From positions 2,914,001 through 2,978,000 of the forward strand of contig NZ_JABBFY010000001.1 in the NCBI RefSeq assembly GCF_012927115.1: a stretch of DNA of 64,000 bases, given 5' to 3'. Below the pieces are notes generated by a model. The model was not told where the DNA came from, searched no databases, and saw only the letters and a list, made by a program, of their open reading frames with translations. Of the stretch, positions 54,410 to 62,780 are shown one piece after another. Positions within the stretch are counted from its first letter, which is position 1; each line of letters begins with the position of its first letter. The DNA comes from Sphingomonas sp. G-3-2-10 (GTDB lineage: Bacteria; Pseudomonadota; Alphaproteobacteria; Sphingomonadales; Sphingomonadaceae). The translations under genes and the position numbers were made by a program.

Positions 54410-56500
54410 GTGCTGCGTCAATATGAACTGGTCGATCGGGTCCTGAGCTACGATCCCGAGGCGGATGAAGCCCTGCTCAACCGCGCCTATGTCTTCTCGG
54501 TCAACGCCCACGGCACCCAGAAGCGCGCAAGCGGCGACCCCTATTTCAGCCATCCGATCGAAGTGGCCGGCATCCTGACCGACCTGCACCTCGACGACGA
54601 GACGATCGCGACTGCGATCCTGCACGATACCGTCGAGGACACCGTCGCCACCCCCGAGGAAATCCAGCGGCTGTTCGGCGACAATGTCGCGCGGATGGTG
54701 GACGGCGTCACCAAGCTCTCCAAGATCGAAGCGCAGAGCGAGAATGAGCGCGCGGCGGAGAATCTGCGCAAGTTCCTGCTGGCGATGTCGGACGATGTGC
54801 GCGTGCTGCTGGTGAAGCTGGCAGACCGGCTGCACAACATGCGGACGCTGCACTTCATCAAGAGCGAGGAGAAGCGCCGCCGCATCGCCCGCGAGACGAT
54901 GGATATCTATGCCCCGCTCGCCGAGCGGATCGGCATGTACGAGTTCATGAAGGAGATGCAGACGCTCGCCTTCCGCGAACTCGAACCCGAAGCCTATGAA
55001 TCGATCACCCGGCGGCTCGACAGTTTCAAGATCGAGGGCGAGGACCGGATCGCAAAGATCGCGTCGGGCCTGAAGCTGCTCCTTTCGCGCGGCGGCGTCG
55101 AAGCCGAGCTGACCGGGCGCGAGAAGCACCCCTTCTCGATCTGGAAGAAGATGTCGGAGCGGCACGTGTCGCTCGAGCAATTGAGCGACATCATGGCGTT
55201 CCGCGCGATCGTCGAGACCGAGGAGGAATGCTATCGCGCGCTGGGGATCATCCATCGCCGCTGGCCGATGGTTCCGGGACGGTTCAAGGACTATATCTCG
55301 ACACCGAAGCGCAACGGATACCGGTCGCTTCACACCAGCATCATTCATGCCGGCGACCTGCGCGTCGAAATCCAGATCCGCACCCGCGACATGCACGCGC
55401 GCGCCGAATTCGGTCTCGCCGCGCACTGGGCGTACAAGCAGGACAGCGTCCGCCCCGACACGCAGGTGAGCTGGGTCCGCGACCTGATCGAAATCCTCGA
55501 ACATGCCGAAAGCCCGGAAGAGCTGCTCGAGCATACCCGGATGGCGATGTATCAGGACCGGATCTTCGCCTTCACTCCGCAAGGCGAGCTGATCCAGCTG
55601 CCCAAGGGCGCGACACCGATCGACTTCGCCTATGCGGTCCATTCGAACATCGGCGATCAGGCGGTGGGCGCGAAGGTCAATGGCCGCGTCGTGCCGCTGC
55701 GCACCGAAATCGAGCAGGGCGATCAGGTCGTGATCCTGCGCTCCAAGGCGCAGCAGCCCCAGGCCAACTGGCTGAACTTCGCGATCACCGGAAAGGCCCG
55801 TGCGGCGATCCGCCGCCATATCCGCCACAAGGAGCGCGAGGAGACGGTGGCGCTGGGGCGCAAGCTGTACGAGGAAATCCTCCAGCGCCTGCCCACTCGC
55901 GCCGGCGCTTCGGCGCTGAAGGACGCGCTCAAGCGACTCAAGCTGGCCGACGAAGCCTCGCTGATGGAAGCGATCGCGCGGCGCAAGCTGACCGATGCGC
56001 AGGTGATGGAAGCGATCATGCCGGGCTCCGCCGAGGGGCTGGAGCATGAGGAGCACCCGCCCCAGCTCCATGCGATCGACATCAAGGGACTGACGCCGGG
56101 CGTGGCGTTCACGCTTTCCGAAGGCTGCCGCCCTGTGCCGGGCGACCGCATCGTCGGCGTGCGGCGGCCGGGCCAGCCGATCGAAGTGCATGCGATCACC
56201 TGTTCGGACCTGTCGCAGGGCGAGGACGAGGATTGGGTGGACCTGACCTGGGGCGACAAGGCCGAGGGCGGGGTCGCGCGGATCAACGTGACGCTGAAGA
56301 ACGAGCCGGGAGCGCTGGGCACCGTCGCGACGCTGATCGGGCAGCACAAGGCGAACATCCTCGGGCTGCGCATGGATAATCGCGACACGACCTTCCACAC
56401 CAACACGATCGACGTCGAGGTGCGCAACCTGCCGCATCTGATGAAGCTGCTCGCCGGCCTGCGCGCGGCGGACGCGGTGAGTTCGGCCGAGCGGGTCTGA
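54410..56500 (+). CDS. rsh: Bifunctional (p)ppGpp synthetase/hydrolase
   Basis: 696 residues, GTG start. HD hydrolase domain (YFSHPIEVAGIL, AILHDTVEDT, LVKLADRLHNMRTL), RelA/SpoT synthetase domain (RFKDYISTPKRNGYRSLHTSI near residues 295-315), TGS (PQGELIQLPKGATPIDFAY) and C-terminal ACT (RINVTLKNEPGALGTVATLI). Both catalytic domains look intact, as for the single Rel/Spo enzyme of alphaproteobacteria. Controls the stringent response. Confidence 0.97.
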   Translation: MLRQYELVDRVLSYDPEADEALLNRAYVFSVNAHGTQKRASGDPYFSHPIEVAGILTDLHLDDETIATAILHDTVEDTVATPEEIQRLFGDNVARMVDGVTKLSKIEAQSENERAAENLRKFLLAMSDDVRVLLVKLADRLHNMRTLHFIKSEEKRRRIARETMDIYAPLAERIGMYEFMKEMQTLAFRELEPEAYESITRRLDSFKIEGEDRIAKIASGLKLLLSRGGVEAELTGREKHPFSIWKKMSERHVSLEQLSDIMAFRAIVETEEECYRALGIIHRRWPMVPGRFKDYISTPKRNGYRSLHTSIIHAGDLRVEIQIRTRDMHARAEFGLAAHWAYKQDSVRPDTQVSWVRDLIEILEHAESPEELLEHTRMAMYQDRIFAFTPQGELIQLPKGATPIDFAYAVHSNIGDQAVGAKVNGRVVPLRTEIEQGDQVVILRSKAQQPQANWLNFAITGKARAAIRRHIRHKEREETVALGRKLYEEILQRLPTRAGASALKDALKRLKLADEASLMEAIARRKLTDAQVMEAIMPGSAEGLEHEEHPPQLHAIDIKGLTPGVAFTLSEGCRPVPGDRIVGVRRPGQPIEVHAITCSDLSQGEDEDWVDLTWGDKAEGGVARINVTLKNEPGALGTVATLIGQHKANILGLRMDNRDTTFHTNTIDVEVRNLPHLMKLLAGLRAADAVSSAERV

Positions 56501-56606
56501 GCCCGCCCGGATCGACGCCCCCCGGCACCGTTTCGTCACATCGGCTTGTGCCCCCCGGACCAGCCGTTAGGCTCGCCCCATCCAAGCCATGACGAGGGGC
56601 ATCTCT

Positions 56607-58403
56607 ATGGACCGCCGTTCCTTTCTGCATACCGGCAGCGCCGCCGCCGCGCTTTCGCTCGCGCCCTACGCCGCGCGCGCCGCGGCTTCGGGCGACGATG
56701 CGAAGCTCAACGCCGCGTTCGACGCCGCCTTTCGCGCGGGCATCCTAGCTTCGCCCGAAGCGGCGACCCAGCTGGGGCTCGACAAGGGCGCGGATGCCGG
56801 GCTGAAGCATAAGCTGTCGGACCGCACCGCCGCCGCGCGCAAGCGCAACCTCGAGCGGACGCGCTGGGCGATTGGGGCGATCGAGGCGATCGATCCCGCG
56901 GGACTGTCGGCGCAGTCGAAGCTGGACCGCGAAGTCGTGCTCTATTCGCTGAACGGGCGGACCGTGGCGCCGGAGAAGTTCGGGCTCGATTCGGCGGTGC
57001 GCCCCTTCACCATCTTCCAGCAGGGCGGGGCCTATTTCTCGACGCCCGACTTCCTCAATTCGGCGCATACCGTGACCAATGCCGAGGATGCCGAAGCCTA
57101 TCTCGACCGGCTGTCGGCGTTCGCGACGGTGCTCGATCAGGAGACGCACGAGCAGGAAGCCGATGCGGCGGGCGGGGTGGTGGCGCCCGGTTTCTGCCTC
57201 GAGCTGACGCTGGGGCAGATGGAAGCGCTGCGCAAGCCGGCGGCGGGCGACAGCGGGCTGACCCGGTCGCTGGTGCGGCGGACCAAGGACATTCCGGGCG
57301 ACTGGGAAGCACGAGCGACCAAGATCGTGGCGGAGAAAGTCTATCCCGCGCTCGACCGGCAATATGCGCTGATCCAGAAGCTGCGCGCCAAGGGGCGGAC
57401 GAGTGCTGGCGTGTGGGACATACCGCAAGGCGAAGCGATCTATGCCGCCGCGCTGGAATCATCGACCACGACCAAATTCACTGCCGCCGAGGTCCATGAG
57501 ATGGGGCTGGAGCAAGTGGCGAGCATCACCGCCGAGCTCGATTCGATCCTGAAGGCTCAGGGGATGACGCAGGGGTCGGTGGCCGAGCGGCTGACCGCGC
57601 TGAACGTGAAGCCCGAACAGGTCTATCCCGATACCGCCGAAGGGCGGGTCGAGTTGATCGCCAGCCTGAACCGCGATCTGGAGCGGGTGACCGGGCTGTT
57701 GCCCAAGGCGTTCCTCAACGTGACCAAGGCGCCGCTGGAGATTCGCGCGGTGCCGGTCGAGATCCAGGACGGGGCGTCGAACGGCTATTACCGCCGCGCA
57801 GCACTGGATGGCTCGCGCCCGGCGATCTACTTCATCAACCTGAAGAGCGTGGGCGACTGGCCCAAATATACCCTGCCCTCGCTGACCTATCATGAGGGGC
57901 ATCCGGGGCATCATTTGCAGATCTCGACCAGCCAGGAAGCCGAGGGGCCGCTGATCCGCAAGACGACCTTCTTCGGCGCGTACAGCGAAGGCTGGGCGCT
58001 CTATGCCGAGCAGGTGGCGGACGAATTGGGCGCATATCAGAGCCCGCTGGAGCGGGCGGGCTATCTCCAGTCCTTCCTGTTCCGCGCGGCGCGGCTGGTG
58101 ATCGACACCGGCATCCACACCAAGCGCTGGAGCCGCGAGCAGGCGACCGATTACATGGTCAGGACCGTGGGCTTTGCCCGGCCGCGCTCACAGCGCGAAG
58201 TCGAGCGCTACTGCACCGCGCCGGGTCAGGCGTGCAGCTACAAGATCGGCCATATCAGCTGGGTGCGCGCGCGCGAGAAGGCGCAGCGGATCGCGGGCGG
58301 CAAGTTCGACCTGAAGCAGTTCCATGAAGTGATCCGCGCCGGCGCGGTGCCGCTGACGATCCTCGAGCGGCTGGTGGAGGAACGCGCGAGAAGCTGGGCG
58401 TAA
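56607..58403 (+). CDS. DUF885 zinc-metallopeptidase-like protein
   Basis: 598 residues from ATG 56607; GAGGGG precedes it, so the ATG at 56589 is rejected. N-terminal DRRSFLHTGSAAAALSLAPYA resembles a twin-arginine signal. The DUF885 zinc motif HEGHPGHH lies near residue 427, with a Glu downstream in YSEGWALYAEQ. Likely a secreted peptidase acting on short peptides. Monocistronic; its neighbour on the right is convergent. Confidence 0.9.
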   Translation: MDRRSFLHTGSAAAALSLAPYAARAAASGDDAKLNAAFDAAFRAGILASPEAATQLGLDKGADAGLKHKLSDRTAAARKRNLERTRWAIGAIEAIDPAGLSAQSKLDREVVLYSLNGRTVAPEKFGLDSAVRPFTIFQQGGAYFSTPDFLNSAHTVTNAEDAEAYLDRLSAFATVLDQETHEQEADAAGGVVAPGFCLELTLGQMEALRKPAAGDSGLTRSLVRRTKDIPGDWEARATKIVAEKVYPALDRQYALIQKLRAKGRTSAGVWDIPQGEAIYAAALESSTTTKFTAAEVHEMGLEQVASITAELDSILKAQGMTQGSVAERLTALNVKPEQVYPDTAEGRVELIASLNRDLERVTGLLPKAFLNVTKAPLEIRAVPVEIQDGASNGYYRRAALDGSRPAIYFINLKSVGDWPKYTLPSLTYHEGHPGHHLQISTSQEAEGPLIRKTTFFGAYSEGWALYAEQVADELGAYQSPLERAGYLQSFLFRAARLVIDTGIHTKRWSREQATDYMVRTVGFARPRSQREVERYCTAPGQACSYKIGHISWVRAREKAQRIAGGKFDLKQFHEVIRAGAVPLTILERLVEERARSWA

Positions 58404-58408
58404 AGCCC

Positions 58409-59527
58409 CTACAGCTCAAGCGGCTGCGTGCCTGAGGGCTTGCGGCTGGACCATGTGGCCGGAAGCTGACCGTTCAGCAGCAATGCGAGCGGCGGCGACC
58501 GCCGCACCACCGCGACATGGAAGATGTAGGAAACGGTGCCCACCACCAGAATGGCCGCCGCATATTCGATCAGCACTGGCCATTGATAGCGCGCGGCGAG
58601 CAGGTTCGTCGCGAACAACAGGGGAAAGTGCACGACATAGATGGTGAAGGACGCGTCGCAGAGCCGGCGCGTCAGCGGCGACGCGGTGCGGATGCGCAGC
58701 GCAGAACGGATCACGAGGATAACCGCAGCCGGCGGACACAAGGCGGCGACGACGAACCGGATCTGGATTTCCGCGCCCTCGACGTCGTCCGAGTACGGCG
58801 CATAGGCGAACCGCCAGACGAGATAGGCGCAGGCACTGAGTGCGAGCACGATCGCCGGCAGCCGCACATCGGACAGCAGGCGCCCGCGCAGAGCTGGCGA
58901 CGCGGCAAGCGCCATGCCGAACAGGTAGAGCGGCAGATAGCCAAGGATCAGCCGCATATCCATTAGCATCCGTTGATAGACCGGCGGCGCGAACCTCAGC
59001 ACGAGCCAGGAAATCAGGATCATCACGGTCAGCGACAGCACCGAGAGCGCGACCACCACCGACGCCTGCCCCAGATTGCGGACGACCGCGATGACGCGCG
59101 CGATGCGGCGCGGCGCGACCCGTTCGGCCAGCAGATAGGCGACGACCTGATAGAGCAGCAGCGCGTAGAGGAACCAGAGATGGTGCCACTGGAACGGCAG
59201 CTCGGCCGCCAGGCGATCGGCGGGCAGATTGAAGGCGAGCATCACCCAGATCAGCGGCGAGATCACGGCGACGCCGAAGATCGCGGGGATGCCGATCCGC
59301 AACGAGCGGTTCGCGATCCAGTCCACCGGCCGTCGGTTGCGCAGCGATCGTTCGGCAAGGAACCCGGCGATGGCGAAGAATGCCGCCATGCGGAACGCGG
59401 TCGACACCATTTCGATCAGGTCGAACGCCAGATGCTCCCCGTGCAGCATCGTGCCGTGAAAGAGCAAGCCTCCGGTCAGCAGCCCCGCGCGCCACGCATC
59501 GAGGCCGACGATATGCCGCTCGGCCAA
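58409..59527 (-). CDS. Acyltransferase-3 family membrane protein
   Basis: 372 residues, TTG start at 59527, 5 nt after the upstream stop; the frame runs further up only by overlapping that gene. About ten helices; N-terminal HIVGLDAWRAGLLTGGLLFHGTM carries the early-helix His/Arg region of acyltransferase-3 proteins. Transfers acyl (often acetyl) groups to surface glycans across the inner membrane. Paired with the SGNH hydrolase just upstream. Confidence 0.83.
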   Translation of the reverse strand: MAERHIVGLDAWRAGLLTGGLLFHGTMLHGEHLAFDLIEMVSTAFRMAAFFAIAGFLAERSLRNRRPVDWIANRSLRIGIPAIFGVAVISPLIWVMLAFNLPADRLAAELPFQWHHLWFLYALLLYQVVAYLLAERVAPRRIARVIAVVRNLGQASVVVALSVLSLTVMILISWLVLRFAPPVYQRMLMDMRLILGYLPLYLFGMALAASPALRGRLLSDVRLPAIVLALSACAYLVWRFAYAPYSDDVEGAEIQIRFVVAALCPPAAVILVIRSALRIRTASPLTRRLCDASFTIYVVHFPLLFATNLLAARYQWPVLIEYAAAILVVGTVSYIFHVAVVRRSPPLALLLNGQLPATWSSRKPSGTQPLEL

Positions 59528-59531
59528 GGGC

Positions 59532-60281
59532 TCAGCCCTGCTTGACGGGTACGGCGCAGCGCCTAGCTGCCTCGGGCAAGATACGCGGCAAGGCGCCATC
59601 GATCGCGCGTGCCCAGAGGCGATAGCCGTCCGCGTTCAGATGGATGCCGTCGTCGCGATAATAGGGGCCGGGGCGGCCATCGACGAGCAGCGACGAGGCG
59701 ATGTCGAGAAAGGCGAGATCGGGCTGATCGGCGGCGAGGGCCAGGGCCCGCCGGTTGAATTCGATCTGCAACGGCCGCTCGTCCCACCGCGTCGGCGAAG
59801 GCTTGAGCGACACGATGACCATCATCAACCGGCCGTAACGAGCGCGCTTGGCGGCGATGAAGGCCTTCAGATCGTCCATCGCATGATCGGTGGTCCCGCC
59901 GAACGCAATGTCGTTCTCGCCAGCGTAGAACACGATCGCGGCGGGCTTCACGCTGTCCGGCTCGTTCTTGAAGCGCTGGGTGATCTCCTTCATCGTCGCG
60001 CCGCCGATCCCGCGGTTGCGCGCTTCCCACGGCGCCATATCCTCCGGCATGGTGCGCCAGTTGGCGATCGACGAGCTGCCGATGAACCAGATCGAGCACC
60101 CCCGCGACGAAGCCGGCACGGGCGCGGTCGGCAGCGGCGAAGCCGCGGCTTCAGCGATGAAGCGGTTGCGTTCGGAATTCTGGCCGAAGATCCATCCGGT
60201 CATGACCGCAAGGAAGATCGCGAGCGCGAACATGCCTTTACGCAGTACCGAGCCGTCCGATGCTGCTGGTTTACTCTGCAT
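59532..60281 (-). CDS. Membrane-anchored SGNH/GDSL hydrolase
   Basis: 249 residues from ATG 60281. N-terminal anchor (LRKGMFALAIFLAVMTGWIFG) then an SGNH domain: FIGSSSI (nucleophile), RNRGIGG, GENDI and DGIHLN (catalytic Asp/His). Likely transfers or removes acyl groups in the periplasm. It overlaps no gene, but lies 4 nt upstream of the acyltransferase, so the two form an acylation pair. Longer frames read into the GT2 promoter and are rejected. Confidence 0.88.
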   Translation of the reverse strand: MQSKPAASDGSVLRKGMFALAIFLAVMTGWIFGQNSERNRFIAEAAASPLPTAPVPASSRGCSIWFIGSSSIANWRTMPEDMAPWEARNRGIGGATMKEITQRFKNEPDSVKPAAIVFYAGENDIAFGGTTDHAMDDLKAFIAAKRARYGRLMMVIVSLKPSPTRWDERPLQIEFNRRALALAADQPDLAFLDIASSLLVDGRPGPYYRDDGIHLNADGYRLWARAIDGALPRILPEAARRCAVPVKQG

Positions 60282-60405
60282 ACTCAGTTCCTGACTCGCG
60301 CGGGCGGCAGGGTAGCGGATCAGGTTTAATCGAAGGTAAGCGCGGCGTGACACGCCCGCGAATCCCCCGATGACTAGCTTCACGAATCGCGCTAACGCCC
60401 CAGTC

Positions 60406-61506
60406 ATGAACCGGCCCAAACTCTCCGTCGTCATCCCCTGCTACAATGAAGAGGCGTGCCTCGAGATGCTGCACGCGCGCGTCTCGGACGCGGCGCGCTC
60501 GGCGGTGGGCGAGGATTACGAGATCGTCCTGATCAACGACGGATCGTGCGACAAGAGCTGGCAGGTGATGCAGCGGCTGTCGGCCGCCGATCCGCATCTC
60601 GTCGCGATCAACCTGTCGCGCAACCACGGCCATCAGCTCGCGCTGACCGCCGGACTCGACCTGTGCGCGGGCGAGGAGATCCTCGTCATCGACGCCGATC
60701 TGCAGGACCCGCCCGAACTGCTGAACGACATGCGCGACACGATGAAGGCCGAAGGCGCCGACGTGGTGTTCGCGGTGCGGCGCAAGCGCGATGGCGAGAG
60801 CGTCTTCAAGCTGGCGACCGCCGCCGCCTTCTACCGCGTGCTCGATCGCGTGACCGACACGCCGATCCCGCTCGACACCGGCGATTTCCGCCTGATGAGC
60901 CGGCGTGCGCTCGACGCATTCCTGTCGCTGCCCGAACAGGCGCGCTTCATCCGCGGGATGGTCGCGTGGGTCGGCTTCAAGCAGGTGCCGTTCCTCTACG
61001 ACCGGCAGGAGCGCCATGCCGGCGAGAGCAAATATCCGCTGAGCAAGATGATCCGCTTCGCGCTGGACGCGGTGACCGGCTTCTCCACCGCGCCGCTGCG
61101 TTTCGCCAGCCATGCCGGCCTCGCGCTGACCGGCGCGGCGGGCCTGCTGGTACTGTACGTCGCCTTCGCCTGGCTGACCGGCCGCGCGATCCAGCCAGGC
61201 TGGACCTCGCTGATGCTGGTCGTGCTGGTGCTCGGCGCGGTGCAGATGTTCGTGCTGGGGATGATCGGCGAATATCTCGGCCGGCTGTACGTCGAATCGA
61301 AGCGGCGGCCGCTCTATCTGGTCGCCGATGTCGCCGGGCCGGTGAAGGGCCATGCGTCGCTGGGCTATCGTTTCGAGGATTCGGGCGAAGTCAGCGTTTC
61401 GCCGGTCACGCCGCGTCAGGAGCTGGAAGCGAGCGAGCCCGCCACGGCGCCGATCCCGCCTTTGCCCGCCTCGCCGCGCCGCCGTACGCCCCGGACGAAG
61501 GCTTAA
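60406..61506 (+). CDS. Family 2 glycosyltransferase (polyprenyl-phosphate type)
   Basis: 366 residues from ATG 60406; an earlier ATG (60370) adds 12 residues without a better ribosome site. N-terminal SVVIPCYNEEACLEML and VIDADLQDP near residue 95 are DPM1/GtrB-like GT2 motifs; C-terminal two helices (about 235-310) anchor it in the membrane. Likely makes undecaprenyl-phosphate sugar for later transfer. Proline-rich tail. Pairs functionally with the GtrA-like gene. Confidence 0.91.
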   Translation: MNRPKLSVVIPCYNEEACLEMLHARVSDAARSAVGEDYEIVLINDGSCDKSWQVMQRLSAADPHLVAINLSRNHGHQLALTAGLDLCAGEEILVIDADLQDPPELLNDMRDTMKAEGADVVFAVRRKRDGESVFKLATAAAFYRVLDRVTDTPIPLDTGDFRLMSRRALDAFLSLPEQARFIRGMVAWVGFKQVPFLYDRQERHAGESKYPLSKMIRFALDAVTGFSTAPLRFASHAGLALTGAAGLLVLYVAFAWLTGRAIQPGWTSLMLVVLVLGAVQMFVLGMIGEYLGRLYVESKRRPLYLVADVAGPVKGHASLGYRFEDSGEVSVSPVTPRQELEASEPATAPIPPLPASPRRRTPRTKA

Positions 61507-61516
61507 GCCAACCTAT

Positions 61517-61540
61517 CCTCTCCCATGAAGATGGGAGAGG
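61517..61540. terminator. Bidirectional hairpin between GT2 and methyltransferase
   Basis: CCTCTCCCAT-GAAG-ATGGGAGAGG: perfect 10-bp stem in the 48-bp gap between convergent stops. Confidence 0.65.
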
Positions 61541-61554
61541 GCCAAGAAGCGCGC

Positions 61555-62286
61555 TCAGCCCTTGGGCGACGCCAGCACGATGATCGAAAGGCCCGGCGTC
61601 ATCGGCACGCGGCCGAGCAAATGGCGTTCGAGCCCGAAAATCTTCTCGAACACCGCGTTCAGTGCCTTGGGCGGCGGCGAATCGTCGCTGTCGTCCTTGC
61701 CGGTGAGCTTGCCCGCCAGCCGCGCGGCGACCGCTGCGGGGAAGAGCAGCGAGTTGAACCAGCGCAGCTTCTTCGACTTGAGGTCGGCGGCATCGAGCGC
61801 GGCCTGGAGCGTGCCCTTCGAATAGCGGCGCTTGTGGTGGTTCACCACGTCGTGCGCGCTCCACATCCACTGGTGCGCGGGGACGGTGATCAGGATCTTG
61901 CCGCCGGGCTTGAGCGCCTTCGCCATCGCCTTGAGCGCGGCGACATCGTCCTCGACATGCTCGACCACGTCGAGCACCGCGACCAGATCGTAGCTGCCCG
62001 GCTCGACGCCGGTCAGTTCGGGCAAGGGCGACGAGCCGACCGGCTTGCCCAGCCGTTCGCTGGCGAAGCCGCGCGCCGTCTCGTCGATCTCGATCGCGTC
62101 GACATCGCCGAAGCTGGCGAGCATCGGGAGATTGTGGCCGGTGCCGCAGCCGATCTCGAGGATCTTCGCATCGCGGGGCAGCGCGGCGTAGCGCGAGAGA
62201 TAGTCCGACAGGATCTCGCGGCGCGCGCGGTACCACCAGTGGGTGGTGTCGTGCGCAGCCATGCGGTCATAAACGACGCGGTCCAT
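61555..62286 (-). CDS. Class I SAM-dependent methyltransferase
   Basis: 243 residues. SAM motif ILEIGCGTGHNLPML, acidic loop AIEIDETA and post-I motif VLDVVEHVEDDV. N-terminal HDTTHWWYRARREIL is typical of glycan-locus methyltransferases. Substrate unknown. Starts 1 nt after the GtrA-like stop on the same strand. Confidence 0.9.
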   Translation of the reverse strand: MDRVVYDRMAAHDTTHWWYRARREILSDYLSRYAALPRDAKILEIGCGTGHNLPMLASFGDVDAIEIDETARGFASERLGKPVGSSPLPELTGVEPGSYDLVAVLDVVEHVEDDVAALKAMAKALKPGGKILITVPAHQWMWSAHDVVNHHKRRYSKGTLQAALDAADLKSKKLRWFNSLLFPAAVAARLAGKLTGKDDSDDSPPPKALNAVFEKIFGLERHLLGRVPMTPGLSIIVLASPKG

Positions 62287-62287
62287 C

Positions 62288-62749
62288 TTATCCGAATACC
62301 CATTTGCGGTTGAGCGCGAAGGTCGCGAGGGGAGTCACCAGCACGATCGGGATCAGCGGCAACCATTGGGGGCCGTGATAGGGCCCGGTGATGATCCAGG
62401 TGAAGAAGGCGTTGAGCAGCAGCCCGGATCCCTGGACGAGGAAGAATTTGGCGTGCTGGCGCCCGCTCGAATCGCGCGTGCCGTGCCCCTTGAAGCTCCA
62501 GAAGCTGTGCATGAAGAAACCGGCGGTCGCGGCGACGAGGAACGCCGGCGGCACCGCGGCCACCGCCCATTTGCCCGGCAGGACGTAGTAGGCGAGCGGC
62601 AGATACACCGCCGAATAGATCAGCGTGGAGATGACGCCCGCGATCCCGAAGCGGATCAGCTGGCCAAGCATCCCGCTGGTCCACAAAGTTTCAACCTGTC
62701 GAAGGATCGCCGTCACTGTTTGCCTTTGCCTCTTGGCCGCCGTGCGCAC
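62288..62749 (-). CDS. GtrA-family small membrane protein
   Basis: 153 residues with a GTG start (an alternative GTG is 62716). Four helices in the GtrA pattern (LIRFGIAGVISTLIYSAVYL, PPAFLVAATAGFFMHSFWSFKGHG, LNAFFTWII, LVTPLATFALNRKWVF). GtrA-type proteins flip polyprenyl-phosphate sugars or bind such donors. It couples to the GT2 in role and to the methyltransferase in operon. Divergent from the polytopic gene at 62781. Confidence 0.86.
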   Translation of the reverse strand: MRTAAKRQRQTVTAILRQVETLWTSGMLGQLIRFGIAGVISTLIYSAVYLPLAYYVLPGKWAVAAVPPAFLVAATAGFFMHSFWSFKGHGTRDSSGRQHAKFFLVQGSGLLLNAFFTWIITGPYHGPQWLPLIPIVLVTPLATFALNRKWVFG

Positions 62750-62780
62750 TAAAGCTCTGCACGGGATAGGGGAAGCGGTT

